From: Flectonema sp. DT1601
Taxonomy: Eukaryota; Euglenozoa; Diplonemea; Diplonemida; Diplonemidae
DNA: 64,000 nucleotides
Assembly: GCA_964019425.1 (NCBI GenBank)
Contig: OZ025847.1
Location: 646,501-710,500, forward strand
Reading direction: 5' to 3'
Below the pieces are notes generated by a model. The model saw only the letters and a list, made by a program, of their open reading frames with translations, searched no databases and was not told the origin of the DNA. The position numbers and the translations under genes were made by a program. Below are positions 13,325 through 24,900 of this stretch, one piece after another. How positions within the stretch are numbered: the stretch's first letter is position 1; each line of letters begins with the position of its first letter.

Positions 13325-14251
13325 ATGGCATCTGAGGTATTTTGGAATTCCTACCCGGCAGTGTTTGCTGACCAGCAGGTTGATGGAGAAGCAGATGCTG
13401 AAATCCTTGAGGATTGTGAAGAAGGAATGGTGGCATTGAAAGTTCACTTTGATGAAGATTGTGACACTAACGTTGATGGTTTTAAGTGGGAGAATGAAAA
13501 GGAAGCGGGTGGAGTTGGTGTTCAAAGTAGTAAAGCAAAGTCAACTCCAGCAAAGAGGTTCAGAATCAGATTTCTAATTAAGAATGCCGACTGTGAAACA
13601 GTCTACACAACAACAGTTCATTGGGCTCATCGACTAAAGTGGGATACTGAATCCCTCTCTTGGGGTAGATATTTAAAAAGATTTAAAGCAACTGGTGGAT
13701 CAGAAGAAGATACGATTGACGTCGAGTCGTACACATCAAAGGCTGCTGCTGGTGGAGCTGTTAGCCCTCGTTGTTTTGTTGATAGTCGTCTTACTCGATA
13801 CACAAGAGATGCGTCTGGAGAAGTGACTGAAATTCTTTCATCTGTTCGTAACGTTCCTTTAAAGTGTTCATATGCAGCTCCTGTTGGTGTTAAAGAGTTA
13901 GAAACTCGCTTATCAAAGACTAAGATCGTCAGAGCTAAGAACAACATCGGATCAGGAATTAAAGTCTCAAAACAACCAAATGGTGACATATTAGTACAGA
14001 TGTCTGCACATCCTGAAATCGGAGGTTGGCTTCCAGTCTCTGTTGTAAATGGAGCAACCAGTGGAGCTCTTATTGAAACAGGAAAGGGTGTTATCAATGC
14101 TGTGAAGAAGGCTGTTGCTCGTAATAAGAAATCATCAGCGACGGCAACCAACAACAAACCAACTCAACCAGACTCAAGTAGAGTTAGAGTTAGAATTAGA
14201 GAACCAGGATGTACTGATAGTAGTAAGTACTCATGGATGTATCGCAATTAG
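13325..14251 (+). CDS. START-like lipid-binding domain protein
   Basis: The 308-aa ORF is taken from MASEVFWNSY; an in-frame start at 13205 lies upstream of the candidate acceptor and is less likely. Segment order fits a START (StAR-related) fold: VYTTTVHWAHRLKWDTESLS resembles the family helix-strand with KWD, then VSPRCFVDSRLTRYTRD. The C-terminal part, GDILVQMSAHPEIGGWLPVS with VVNGATSGALIETGKGVINA, resembles the PKWVVN...AMKKM region. START domains bind lipids and often move them between membranes. There is no signal or membrane segment. The tail from about residue 270 is basic and low-complexity. The match is by eye and moderate. Confidence 0.55.
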   Translation: MASEVFWNSYPAVFADQQVDGEADAEILEDCEEGMVALKVHFDEDCDTNVDGFKWENEKEAGGVGVQSSKAKSTPAKRFRIRFLIKNADCETVYTTTVHWAHRLKWDTESLSWGRYLKRFKATGGSEEDTIDVESYTSKAAAGGAVSPRCFVDSRLTRYTRDASGEVTEILSSVRNVPLKCSYAAPVGVKELETRLSKTKIVRAKNNIGSGIKVSKQPNGDILVQMSAHPEIGGWLPVSVVNGATSGALIETGKGVINAVKKAVARNKKSSATATNNKPTQPDSSRVRVRIREPGCTDSSKYSWMYRN

Positions 14252-14694
14252 AGTTGTTTCGTATTAAAAGATTCGACTATTTGCAAACTCGACTTGACCT
14301 GCGGCGAAGTCATTCGACAGCTCGTTGCTTTCCGAAGTTGGTATTAATGAGCAACACGATGTGTTCTAATGTAGTACCCGAGTGTTGCCATTCCAATGCT
14401 ACTGACGCTTTATCAAGTCCAATAATCAGCTGCTTGTAACTGCCTGCTGGACATGTGACTCAGAAACCAATAAAACGAGAAAGTTTTTTTTTCGTGAAGT
14501 TGCTGGATTTTTCTCCCCCCTCAATTTTTTATTTCCCGTTTTTTTTTTTTTTTTTTGTTGTTGTGGTCTCGTCGCTCAACTCAGAGTGTGCTTCTCACAC
14601 ATTATATACACCCACACACATCACTGATAAACAAAACCTTAGTTTCATCAAAGAGTTGAATTGTTTTTACCTTCAGCTATTCTACTTGACTGCG
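14252..14694. other. Intergenic region, T-rich
   Basis: No convincing gene. A T tract at about 14541-14556 is followed by a pyrimidine-rich stretch ending CTCAACTCAG near 14583. Confidence 0.4.
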
Positions 14695-14980
14695 ATGAAT
14701 ATGCGCCTCTCAAAAATATGTGGAAATAGTAAGGTAACATCATTCCACTATTAATAATGACAAAACGTCATTTTATATCCGTTTTTATTATTCAGATGCC
14801 GCGTACAATAAGAATGAGCTGCTTCATTATTCACCGACTGTTGATTACTTGAAAGGAGTAATCAATAGTAGTGAAGTGTTGTTATTCTTCAGCTCGCTTG
14901 TTGTTCAGATGGTGTTTATTAGCAGAAGAAAGCGAAAAACTGTACAAGTCTGTTTCTCAATCATCATTTACTTAATATAA
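14695..14980 (+). CDS. Possible small spliced membrane protein (72 aa)
   Basis: Candidate exon 1 is 14695-14728 (MNMRLSKICGN) and exon 2 is 14796-14980, joined at phase 1 across a 67-nt GTAAGG...TTCAG gap. Exon 2 stays open for 60 codons, includes a hydrophobic stretch (SEVLLFFSSLVVQMVFI) followed by RRKRK, and ends in TAA. The acceptor is T-rich, unlike other internal introns here, so exon 2 may instead follow a leader acceptor and the start may be wrong. Function unknown. Confidence 0.3.
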
Positions 14981-15409
14981 TGAGGAGGGGGGTCGGTAGT
15001 GAAATGAGATACCATTCTAAGACTGGTTTCTTCTTTGTATCCATCATTTACTTCATCTATGCCCTTTTTGAAGAATTCTTTTTAAAAAAAAAAAATTATC
15101 TCAATTTCTGCCTTGTGTGCTATGAGCTTCTCGTCATTTGTTTTTAATTTCTTTTTTTTTTGTTTTATTTTTTTCGTGGATTTGGTCTGCTTCGTGACCA
15201 TCTCGTATTGCGCGTGGTTTTAACTGAATGCCGCTCGGACTCTTCTGCGATTTGAAGTTATCTATTACAGTCAGAAGTGAGTATGTTTGGTGTAATTATT
15301 TTATTTAATTAACAGGAACGCTTGGAACGCAACGAATGAATTTCTTTATCTATCTAGACTATGTTTATGTTATTAGTTTCTTCTTACTACTATAGGACAC
15401 AATGACAAC
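14981..15409. other. Intergenic region
   Basis: Mixed AT-rich DNA with T runs at 15147-15175. TACTACTATAG at 15385-15395 is a candidate leader acceptor for the next gene. Confidence 0.5.
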
Positions 15410-15413
15410 ATGA
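15402..15413 (+). promoter_or_regulatory. Four-codon uORF overlapping the main start
   Basis: ATGACAACATGA is the first ATG after the candidate acceptor at 15395. Its stop codon overlaps the ATG of the membrane protein gene at 15410, an arrangement compatible with termination-reinitiation. Confidence 0.4.
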
Positions 15414-18196
15414 GTGTCCGACTTCTATTTATAAAAGTACTACTGTTATGGAGTGCATCAGGTCAACTGGAACCAATTGACACAAATCCTGATCCTATTG
15501 TTGCTGATCCGGCATGTTCCTTTTCACAATTGAAATCTGGTACGTGTGAGTCAAGTAATTTAGAATACATTCTCGATATAGAACTTTGTTTCTATGCTGT
15601 AAAGGAGTTAAACCTGTGGAATATTAATCAAGGAGCTGTACGTCTTGAAGACTCTTCAGTATTAACTGATGCTACTCCAAGAGGATGCTACACATGGACG
15701 AGAAGTAACAATAGAATAACACTAAATAGACCTTCAATGCTTTCTACTATGCCAAATACAATTGATTGTGATAATACTCATATTTGTATATGTATGACTA
15801 AGGAGTGTAAGTATACTCCAGCTCCTCCAACGAGTCAACCGACAGTGATGCCAACATTGATGCCGACGTTGACTCCAACATTAGAACCAACTGTGGCTCC
15901 GACACCGACTGTGGCTCCGACACCGACTGTGGCTCCGACATTGCCTCCGACAATTTCACCGACATTGTTGCCTGCGACTCTAACTGATGTTCCAACGAAC
16001 TCTCCAACAGGTGTACCTACCACGATTGTTCCTTCAGCAACATCAATCCCATCAGATGTTCCAACACTAACATCGATACCAACATCTGTACCAACAACAA
16101 GTACACCACGTGGCTCTACTACTGCTCCTCCGACATTATTACCTTCTTCTGTTCCTGTTCCTGTTCCTGTTACAACTCAACCAGGCACATCAACATTACA
16201 ACCTCTTCCATCATTCGTAGTCAACCCAGAAATGATTTGGGAATACGACAGAGAGATTGCAAGTGAAGATTTATCAAAAGGGATACTTGTTGGAATAAAA
16301 GTATTAAAAGGTTCAGTTAATTGGGGACTGTGGAGTAATAGTCCAACTTCTTTGATAGTTCTTCAAACTGATAATAAAAAGATTTCAAGAGGAGTTCAGT
16401 GGGCCGTCGCCAACAATAAGATTTCAGTAAAACTCATAAAGAAAACAACTGGAGCAAACGTGATTTCTGAAATTCTATTCGAGCTGTCTGCTAGTAAGGA
16501 CTACAGAGCTGATCAAGATGAAGGGATATTCATACAGCTTAGAGAAGAAGCTTTTTATAATATTAACAACAGCATCACTAATAATGGAATTATATACACA
16601 ACAGAAGTTATTCTTGTAAGGCAATATAAAGTTGCACAGCCACCATCAGGAGTTGTTGCCGCTACTGGAATACTTTACCCAGGAGGAGGTCCAACTCTCG
16701 GAGCACTTGTTGGATTAGAATGTGGAAATGGTTCTCGTAGTACTAAACTTCCTCGTTACATGGATCCGTTTGGTATTTCATTGAATGGAAATGACTGTCT
16801 CGGATCCGTGACTTTCAACTACGCGATATGTATTGGTGTGTTGTTGTGTCACTTTATCTTGTCAGTAATCGCAAAATTCATCATTTCTAGTTTTCCAAAC
16901 CTCGCACCTCCACATTGGCGTCCAGTCGTATCAACAGAAGCTCATCAGGGGTTAGTTAGATTCCCGAGCTTTTCACTTTTGGTGTATTTGTTTTTCTACC
17001 AAGGTCTGTCTCAGTGTGGATGGTCACTTGTGTTTGAAAGCGGAGTTCTTAACATCATTGTTGGAGTGTTTACAGTTATTTCACTTATTGTCGTTCCATT
17101 GTTCATCAGATGGAGGCTGTACAACTTAGTGGATGCTGGATTAGTGCGCTACCGTCAATTAGAAGAACCAAAAGGATATTGGTTTACGTTTGTTGTTGGT
17201 CCTGGTGAATGGGTGTCACGAGTTCGTGATACGCCATTCACTTACTGTTGGACGTTACAACTAAGGCCTTTTACTATGGAATGTGCGTGGTATGTGTGCT
17301 ATGATTTTGGACTCATGTTCATCGTTGGTCTTGGCACAGCGATACCTGCAAAAACATTTCAACACTGTGGACACGTCCGGATCTTCTTAGCTGTCGTTTG
17401 TTTAATTGCCGTCATTTTCGAATTGTGGAAAAAGCCTCATGTTCGAACCCGGGACAATTGGACTGATGGTGTTCGTTTAATGCTGATGTGCTTCTCTCTA
17501 GTATTTGTTGCCATTGGATTTTATAACGAAGATCTCAGCCATCCTACAATGGTATACGGTAGTATTCTAATGCAGTGTGCTTTTATTCCCATATTTACAA
17601 AATTATTTCTCGATGCATCTACCGAACTACATATTTTCTGCGTTGGAAGGAGAACAGCACTTCAAAAGGCTGAATGGGAAAAGCAAGATGAGGACATATT
17701 TTCTGAATTAAATGAAGTACACAGTGAAGGAGAAGAGTCACTCACTCACGAAGAGAAGGTTGAGAGAATTGAAAAGCTTCTCAGCGATAATCCAAATATA
17801 ACTCCAGAGGAGATATCATTCGAAAACAGTAAACTCGGATCACCTGAAGAAGTTCAAGAGATAAAAGACTCAATTAGTCTAAAATCAGAAGGACCCCGTC
17901 GAGACCGTACTTGGACTTCCCTTTTAAAAGATGTTAGAAGAAGAAGTAGATCTGACTCTTCTCTGGGTCAGCCACTCCTCGAAACAAAACTTTCTTGGAG
18001 AGGACTTCGTTCTGATCTCCGTTCTCTAAATAGTTCTGTGAGACGAAAACATCATTCGGAGATTCCAACTCCGAGTTCAACTACTCTGCCGGAACTTGAA
18101 AAAACAGATTCTTCAATTGAAGAATCTGAAAGTACCAACAGCAACAGCAATCAAACTAAAAGAACGATTCCTTCAAGCAGGAGGATTGTACTTTAG
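15410..18196 (+). CDS. Seven-pass membrane protein with PT-rich stalk
   Basis: 928 aa, intronless. A signal peptide (LLFIKVLLLWSASG) leads into a Cys-containing ectodomain (about 20-135). A Pro/Thr-rich stalk follows at about 137-247, with PT-x-x-PT spacing and an 18-bp tandem repeat encoding VAPTPT near 15892-15945. A second beta-rich ectodomain covers about 265-455. Then come about seven hydrophobic helices near residues 468-492, 520-542, 545-566, 624-645, 657-672, 687-705 and 717-735. The cytoplasmic tail (about 740-928) is acidic and then Ser/Arg-rich. Architecture resembles TRP-like or adhesion-receptor-like proteins, but no family motif settles it. It probably sits in the plasma membrane with a glycosylated stalk. 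Confidence 0.6.
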   Translation: MSVRLLFIKVLLLWSASGQLEPIDTNPDPIVADPACSFSQLKSGTCESSNLEYILDIELCFYAVKELNLWNINQGAVRLEDSSVLTDATPRGCYTWTRSNNRITLNRPSMLSTMPNTIDCDNTHICICMTKECKYTPAPPTSQPTVMPTLMPTLTPTLEPTVAPTPTVAPTPTVAPTLPPTISPTLLPATLTDVPTNSPTGVPTTIVPSATSIPSDVPTLTSIPTSVPTTSTPRGSTTAPPTLLPSSVPVPVPVTTQPGTSTLQPLPSFVVNPEMIWEYDREIASEDLSKGILVGIKVLKGSVNWGLWSNSPTSLIVLQTDNKKISRGVQWAVANNKISVKLIKKTTGANVISEILFELSASKDYRADQDEGIFIQLREEAFYNINNSITNNGIIYTTEVILVRQYKVAQPPSGVVAATGILYPGGGPTLGALVGLECGNGSRSTKLPRYMDPFGISLNGNDCLGSVTFNYAICIGVLLCHFILSVIAKFIISSFPNLAPPHWRPVVSTEAHQGLVRFPSFSLLVYLFFYQGLSQCGWSLVFESGVLNIIVGVFTVISLIVVPLFIRWRLYNLVDAGLVRYRQLEEPKGYWFTFVVGPGEWVSRVRDTPFTYCWTLQLRPFTMECAWYVCYDFGLMFIVGLGTAIPAKTFQHCGHVRIFLAVVCLIAVIFELWKKPHVRTRDNWTDGVRLMLMCFSLVFVAIGFYNEDLSHPTMVYGSILMQCAFIPIFTKLFLDASTELHIFCVGRRTALQKAEWEKQDEDIFSELNEVHSEGEESLTHEEKVERIEKLLSDNPNITPEEISFENSKLGSPEEVQEIKDSISLKSEGPRRDRTWTSLLKDVRRRSRSDSSLGQPLLETKLSWRGLRSDLRSLNSSVRRKHHSEIPTPSSTTLPELEKTDSSIEESESTNSNSNQTKRTIPSSRRIVL

Positions 18197-20699
18197 AACA
18201 TTATTCCAACAAGGTAGCGTGAGATTGATGAATTGACAAATTTTTATGGTCACTTTTCCGCAGCTCAATTAATCCCTATTATCTATTTTATTTATTCCGT
18301 TTGTGTTCTTATCTGTTCCCAAACAAGACAACTACTGTGATATGTCGTCGGGTATTTTTATTTTTTTAGTTATTTTCGTGGGCAGCGTTACCACATGTAA
18401 GAGAATGAAAAAGAACAACCAGTAGACATTCTTCTTATGTTCAACCGGTAGGCGTTCTTTTTATATTGAAATATTTGTAAGATCAGAAGGAGAGGCATTT
18501 TGATTATTTCGTATACGATCAAACCCTGTGTGCTTTGATTTACAGCCCCGCTTGCGCTGTATGCTGTTTTGTTGAACCTTTGCTCTAATTGTTGAATTTT
18601 CTGCTCCGACGAAGTCAGAGAAGAAACCATTCAGATTTAAGAGCCGTTTTATTTATTATGTCAAATGTTATCTATTTTCCCTGTGCGCCAGTAATACTGT
18701 CTTGCGATCAACAAAATATAAAATGGGGGGTTTTTTTTTTTTTATGTTTTGAAACATCTTATGGTTGTATTAAAGATAATAGGTAACAGTTTCCAGGGTG
18801 ATATTTTAAGAAAAGAATCTCACAAAAGGAACATTATTCCAGTTATTCACATCTTGCGACCCTTCAGATATGAGGGAAGAGTTTACGCACGTTTTGCGTA
18901 CGCGTGTTGTTGTATCGTGGGAGTTATGTTCTTTTTTTTTTTTTTTTTTGTTTTGTTTTTATTGTGAAAATGAGATGCACGTAGCGTGACCTTGGCTGTG
19001 TTTTCAAAGAAGGAAAAAAAAAAATATAAAAAGTCGTCCTCAAGAAATAGAACGAAAATAGAAATGTTGGCAGCACACGTAATTTCTTGCGATTGCGGTT
19101 TTTTTTTTTTTTTGGTGCGCGAACAATTTTTTTTTTTGTCATCTTGAAAAAAAATAATACTTTAATAACACTATTTGTCTTCACTAGCCACTAGTTACAC
19201 AAAGTGATTCTGAACTAATTATCACTTACATCTTTTTTTTTTTTTTTTTTTTTTTAAAAACGAACGTTCTCCTTTAACTCCTCTTTTGCTATAAACGCGT
19301 GAAGCAAAACGTATCCTCCAACCAAAATAAAAAAACCTAACTTTCCGACTCGTGGGGGTAATAACCTTTTTTACTAAAGTGTCATGCTGTCGTTGTTTTC
19401 CTTGCCCTCCAATAGCGGGAGGGTGAAGTGTGAGATCTTTTCTTTTATAATGGATTAGAGACCTTCGTCAGAAAGCCCGCAAAATTTACATAACAACAGA
19501 ATGCAATCACATTTTAATGAGGAGCTATACAGGCCTCTTCCAACTTCCTCAAATTATATTTCAGAAAGTAACTTCTTCACTCAGAAATATCGATATAATC
19601 GTTTGACTACATCATAATGTCTTGGTTAGGCGCATTACGCCCTCAGTCATACAACACGAGACTGTTAGCAAAGGTGCTTCAGGCCCTCTGCAGCAAAAAT
19701 TCTTGTGTCTCTCATATGAAAGATGAAATGAGCGGTTGAGATATCCCGCTCCTGACCTTCTACAGACAGTCAATTAGTACAAAAGGTGAATTGTGAAGTT
19801 TTTTTTTTTTAAAATTTAATTTTCATACCAAAAAAAAAAAAGGGACATAATGAATCCACCCGAAGCAAATTCCATTTTTATAACTAAATGAAAGTGTGCC
19901 GGTGTGGTGTTTCTTTTAATTTTTCTTTTGTTTCTTTTTTTTTCATCTTTTGTTTTTTTTTAAAGCCGTATGTGTGCCTCCCTCTTTGTAATACCAGAGG
20001 AATGGACCGGTTTTCCTTTTTTTTTTTTTTTTTCCCCAGCCTTTGTAGTAGTGTAAATCTCTCTCACTTCCTTTTGCTTTTTTAGTTGTTGCGCATGAAA
20101 ATAAAGCGTCAGGAGAGTATTGGTTGTAAACCACACGTATCCTCAATCGACTCACACAACTAAAATCTGTATAATTGTTTGGTTATCATGTATGTATCAA
20201 CACAAAGTGTGCGTGTCACTGGATTCTGTTCTCAATTATTTTTTTTTTTGAGTATGCAGTTGGCATGATGAGTTCTTTTGGAATTCCTTTAATGTCAGTT
20301 CCTTTTTTTTTTTTTACATCATCTTTTCTACTTGTGGGGGTTTATTTCAATTACTGAACTGTAAATAATTATATAGTGATTGATACGGATTAGGTTTCCC
20401 CTGCTTTTTCCCGTTTTCTCGGCATCGACATTTCTCCAATAAATAACAACTTTTGTTTATAACTCTTGTTATTGTGTGCAGTAGAATTATGCATCAAAGA
20501 AATATATATAAAAATAAAAATAACTCCTCCTCTTTTTTTAAATGAATAAAATATCTTCCCCCTACTGGATTATTGTGTTTTCTTTTTTTTGTTAAATAAA
20601 ATGACATATTGCACTCTGGTAAAGTAATATCATCATTTAACATTGAAGAAGAAAAAAAAAGAAAAGAAACATGATCAAAGCAACGCAATATAATTCAAC

Positions 20700-20738
<39 letters not shown>

Positions 20739-21129
20739 TTTATTTTTTTTTGAAGTCTGGGGTTTTGTTGTTTTCCTGGACTTTTTCGTAACTTTCAGTT
20801 TTAAAAAAAACAAAAAAAAACCAATTCCGGTGCTGTTCTTGCCCCAAAATAAACGATTAACAGCCCTGTGTTTCTTTCTACCTTCTTGTGTTGTAGTTTC
20901 TATTTTAAACTACTATTCGTGGCGTTTTATTAAGACGAAATAAATAAGTAATAATATTTTGCAAATCTTGCAAAAATTATTAAGTGAAATAATTTCTGAC
21001 GAACTTAAAAACATATCAAAAAGAATTACACGGTTTTAATGCAACAAAACCATGTCTTTTGTGGTCACTGGTGGAACTTTTATTTTTTGTCTCGATGCTG
21101 AAGGGGTTGTTTCCCTTTTCCTTCTATCG

Positions 21130-21161
<32 letters not shown>

Positions 21162-21907
21162 CGTTGAGATGTTTATGTTATAACCAGCAGTGATCTAAAT
21201 AATCTTTTCTCGGCATTTTGTCATAAGACAAAATGTCGACTGTTTTTTATATTTTTTTATATTTTTTTTTTTTTTTATTAGTTATCGTGAAAGGGGTTAT
21301 CATCTTTTTTATGAACTGCTTTCATGACTATGAATGAAGTCAACCACAAAGGGGGTTGCATTGAACCGCTATAAAAATAACAACTTTAGTAGGATGGAAT
21401 CATGATTACGACACTTGTTAAGAAATGTTAACTTTCTGTCCTCACTCGACAAAAAGTTTTTTTTTATTTTTTATTTTTTTTCAGTTAGACTACAAGTTTA
21501 GTGAAGAGAAAAAAAAAAAAAAAAAAAAGGAAAAAATAATAAAACTATTGCAGCAGTTAGTTTCGTTCTGTGTCTGTTTCTAATTCGCCTCAAGTCATTG
21601 AGGACTTCTTTCTTTCTTGATTGGTACCTTTTGTTGGGCACTTGTGGCAAAAGGGAATCTGTTATAAAATATGTCATTCAAAGACATCAAGAAAGAAGAC
21701 ACATCGTCGTTTCAACTCGTCCGTAATTTCGTGTAAATTGAATTGGCTTTAGTGGCCCACTTCATATCGGGATTACATGCTGTTATAGTTTTTCAGCCTT
21801 CGCTTTCCGGAGTTTTTTTTAGTAGTACGATCAGAGTCTGTTGGAATAATGTAATATAACAATTCATCTTAAACAGGGAAGCTGAAGAAGCTTTTTCACA
21901 ACACACT
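18197..21907. other. 3.7-kb gene-poor region full of T and A tracts
   Basis: No supported gene. Long T tracts lie near 18938-18950, 19100-19114, 19231-19255, 20019-20034 and 20701-20737 (the longest). A tracts lie near 21129-21158 and 21511-21528. Between 19430 and 19800 composition is balanced, with a 40-codon frame at 19617-19739 (MSWLGALRPQSYN...) that I cannot support as a gene. An inverted repeat lies at 21605-21698. TTCATCTTAAACAG ending at 21876 is a candidate leader acceptor for IFT140. Confidence 0.5.
21605..21698. repeat. Inverted repeat upstream of IFT140
   Basis: The arm at 21605-21621 (CTTCTTTCTTTCTTGAT) is complementary to 21686-21698 (ATCAAGAAAGAAG) over 13 bases, with a loop of about 65 nt. 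It could form an RNA or DNA hairpin 200-300 nt before the IFT140 start. Confidence 0.35.
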
Positions 21908-24900
21908 ATGTCACTATTCTTCACATTTGAAGGAAAGACTGATGGAACGTCAGTATTATGTAGTAAGTGGCATTCAACAGTACCGACACTGGCGGCGGCA
22001 ATGTCGGGAGGAAAGGTTTGCATCTTGGGAGAGGAAGGTGATTTAGTTAATGAAATGTTAGTTCCTGAAGGAGAAGGAGGAGTAACATGCGCTGCATTAG
22101 ACTGGCATCCTACTCAAAAAGTATTATGTGCTGGGTGGAAGGATGGATCTATTTCAATGATGATTGAAACTCGTGAAACGAGAGACACCAACACTCCTCA
22201 CAAGGGGAATTCAATAACAACAGTTTGTTGGTCAGGAAGTGGTGATAAAGTGATAACTGGTGACTCTCAAGGAAATTGGTGCGTATGGAGATTCGATAAG
22301 AAAGTTCTTATACTCGCAGTAGGCAGTAAAGATGCCCTTGATGGAGGACTAACTCATGTTGTCTTCCGTCATAAACAACAAAAAGGTAAGCGAAACGTAA
22401 AAGAAGACATCGAACTGACTGAGGAAGAACGCGAAGACAAAGCCGCCACAGAACGTCTTATGATTGAAGATGAAGATGATGGACTCGCTGATTACAAACA
22501 TGGATCAGTTACTCGATTTAATGAAAACTGTACTTGGTACATTGGTGGGACCAGTGGTAACGTTTGGGGAATCGACGGAGACGGAAACTGCGGAGTTATA
22601 TTTTCGATGGACAATCAACCAATTACTTCCTTAATATACCACCCGGCAAAGACTGGAGTCGTAGCGATGAATCAACTGTCAGGAGTGTCTTACTATGTAA
22701 TGACTGATGATCATCGATGGGTTCAACAAGCTCGCTTCAGGATATCAGTCGGAAAGGGTGCCAACACAACAACTGCTCACATGATTTGGATTGGAAAAGG
22801 ATTGATTGCAACTTGTGCAGGAGAATCTTTAATAAGAGTTTGGAATATTGATGAGAATGAGAACTACGTCATCACTGCTGAGTCTCCTGAAGGAGAAGGA
22901 CGTGTCGCAGAAAGAGTTCTTTCGATTGCGTACAATCCAAGAAAACGAGTGATATGCGGAGGAACTCGATCAGGAAAAGTTATATTTTGGCAATACTGCG
23001 GAGGCGAACAGTCAACTTCGGAAGAAGATTGGGACGTCCTTGCTGAGGTAAAGATGGAACGTGTTGGTGTGTCAGAATTAATTTGGGGACCAGGTGATAG
23101 TTTACTCTCCGCCATACACTTTGATACAATCACCATACTTCACGGAACAGCTCTGAAACGAAAGTTATTTCGCAACACTGCGATCATTCAACTAACTCCA
23201 ACTACACTTCTATATCAAGATCTTGGGTTGAAATTATACCTTCACGCGACTGCTGCTATTCGTGTTAAGGGTGTTGATCTTGCTGGGTCACACTTTGTAG
23301 CTTGGAATAATAAACAAGTTGAATTATTTCATATACAGATGTCTGGTATTCAATCTTGTGGTGTAATTGAAGTTCAAAACTCATCAGTTGCCCTACACAC
23401 GGAGAAGTTAATGGTTACAAGAACAGAACGTGGTATCAGTTCTCTTGAATTATATAACATGCAATTACAAAAATTGAGTCATCTCTCAGTCAAAGCACAT
23501 GAGGGAGAGGCAATTCAAATTGCTGTTAACGGTGACTATCTGGTTGCAGCAACTTCTAAAAACTACTTATCGTGTTGGTGGATAGGAGGAAGGGCTGGCG
23601 AAGACAAACAACATAAATACCCGAAATTAGTTTGGGAATCTGATCAGCTTGCAATCTCACAGATTGCTGTTAATTGTATTGGTAGTAAAGTAGCTGTTTT
23701 AGCAAAGAAAACTGATCATTTAGGTCAAAGTACTCCTGATCAACATGTTTATGTTTGTGACTTAGAACAAGACAAGACAACTGAATTCAATCTCGGTGAT
23801 ATTTTCAGAACGCCAACTTCTGTCTTTTGGGATGAAACAGAACCAAAGTTACTCGCGTGTGAAGTAACTCGCACTAAGAAACCACCTCCACCAACTGAAG
23901 ATCAACCTGACGGCACAGAAACACCTGAAGCACAACAAAATCATCACCTCCATCACAATGATGATGGTGATGATAATAACGATGAGCTTCGCACTGAAGT
24001 TATTACTTTCTTTGCGTCTCAAAAGGGAGTTAAACTACAAGACCAGTTCTCACTCGATAAATCAATGACAGCATTGATAGGTCTCGGAGTTCCTAATTTC
24101 TATTTCTACAGCAGAGAAGGTAAACGTGTCGATGATATGAACACAAACGTCATCACAAAAGTGATGAGAGACTTCGAAGGAATCGACTGCACAGATCCAA
24201 GAATTAGAGAAGCGCTACTCGACTTCTCATTCAACCTCGCGTGTGGTGATATGGATGCCGCCTATCGATCCGTCAAACTGATTAAAGATGAAAACGTTTG
24301 GACAAATATGGCACAGATGTGTGTTAAAACAGGTCGACTAGATGTCGCTGAGGTCTGTCTCGGGAACATGCAAGACGCAAAGGGAGCACGTGCTCTAAGA
24401 GAAGCTAAGAAAGAACCAGAACAAGACGCACACGTTGCAATGTTAGCACTTCAACTTGGACTAGTTGATGATGCTGAAAGACTTTATAAAAAGTGTGGTC
24501 GATACGATTTATTAAATGTAATGCACCAGGCGTGTGGTCGTTGGGAAACTGCGATCACGATGGCTGAAGAGTTTGATAGAATTCATCTTCGCTCTATTCA
24601 TTACTCTCATGCGAGACATTTAGAATCACTTGGTAAAGTTCATGAAGCAACTGCTGCTTATGAGAAAGCAAAGTGTCACGGTTACGAAGTCCCTCGAATG
24701 TACAACAATGCTGGAATGCTTGAAGAACTCGAACGCTACGTCGCTCGCTCGGAAGATACTGACGTCCAAAAGTGGTGGGCACAGTTCTGCGAGTCGATCG
24801 GACAAAATGAACAGGCGTTGCACTTTTATAAAAAAGCAGGAGATACTTTATCTCGTATTCGACTGCACTGTTATCTCAGAGATATGGACACGGCAGTACA

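Noticed and set aside
13627-14157. 176-codon minus-strand ORF opposite the START-like gene
   Set aside because: It mirrors a better plus-strand gene with recognisable domain segments; no family features of its own.
19617-19739. 40-codon ORF (MSWLGALRPQSYN...)
   Set aside because: Balanced composition is attractive, but the length is near chance expectation and no exon partner was found.
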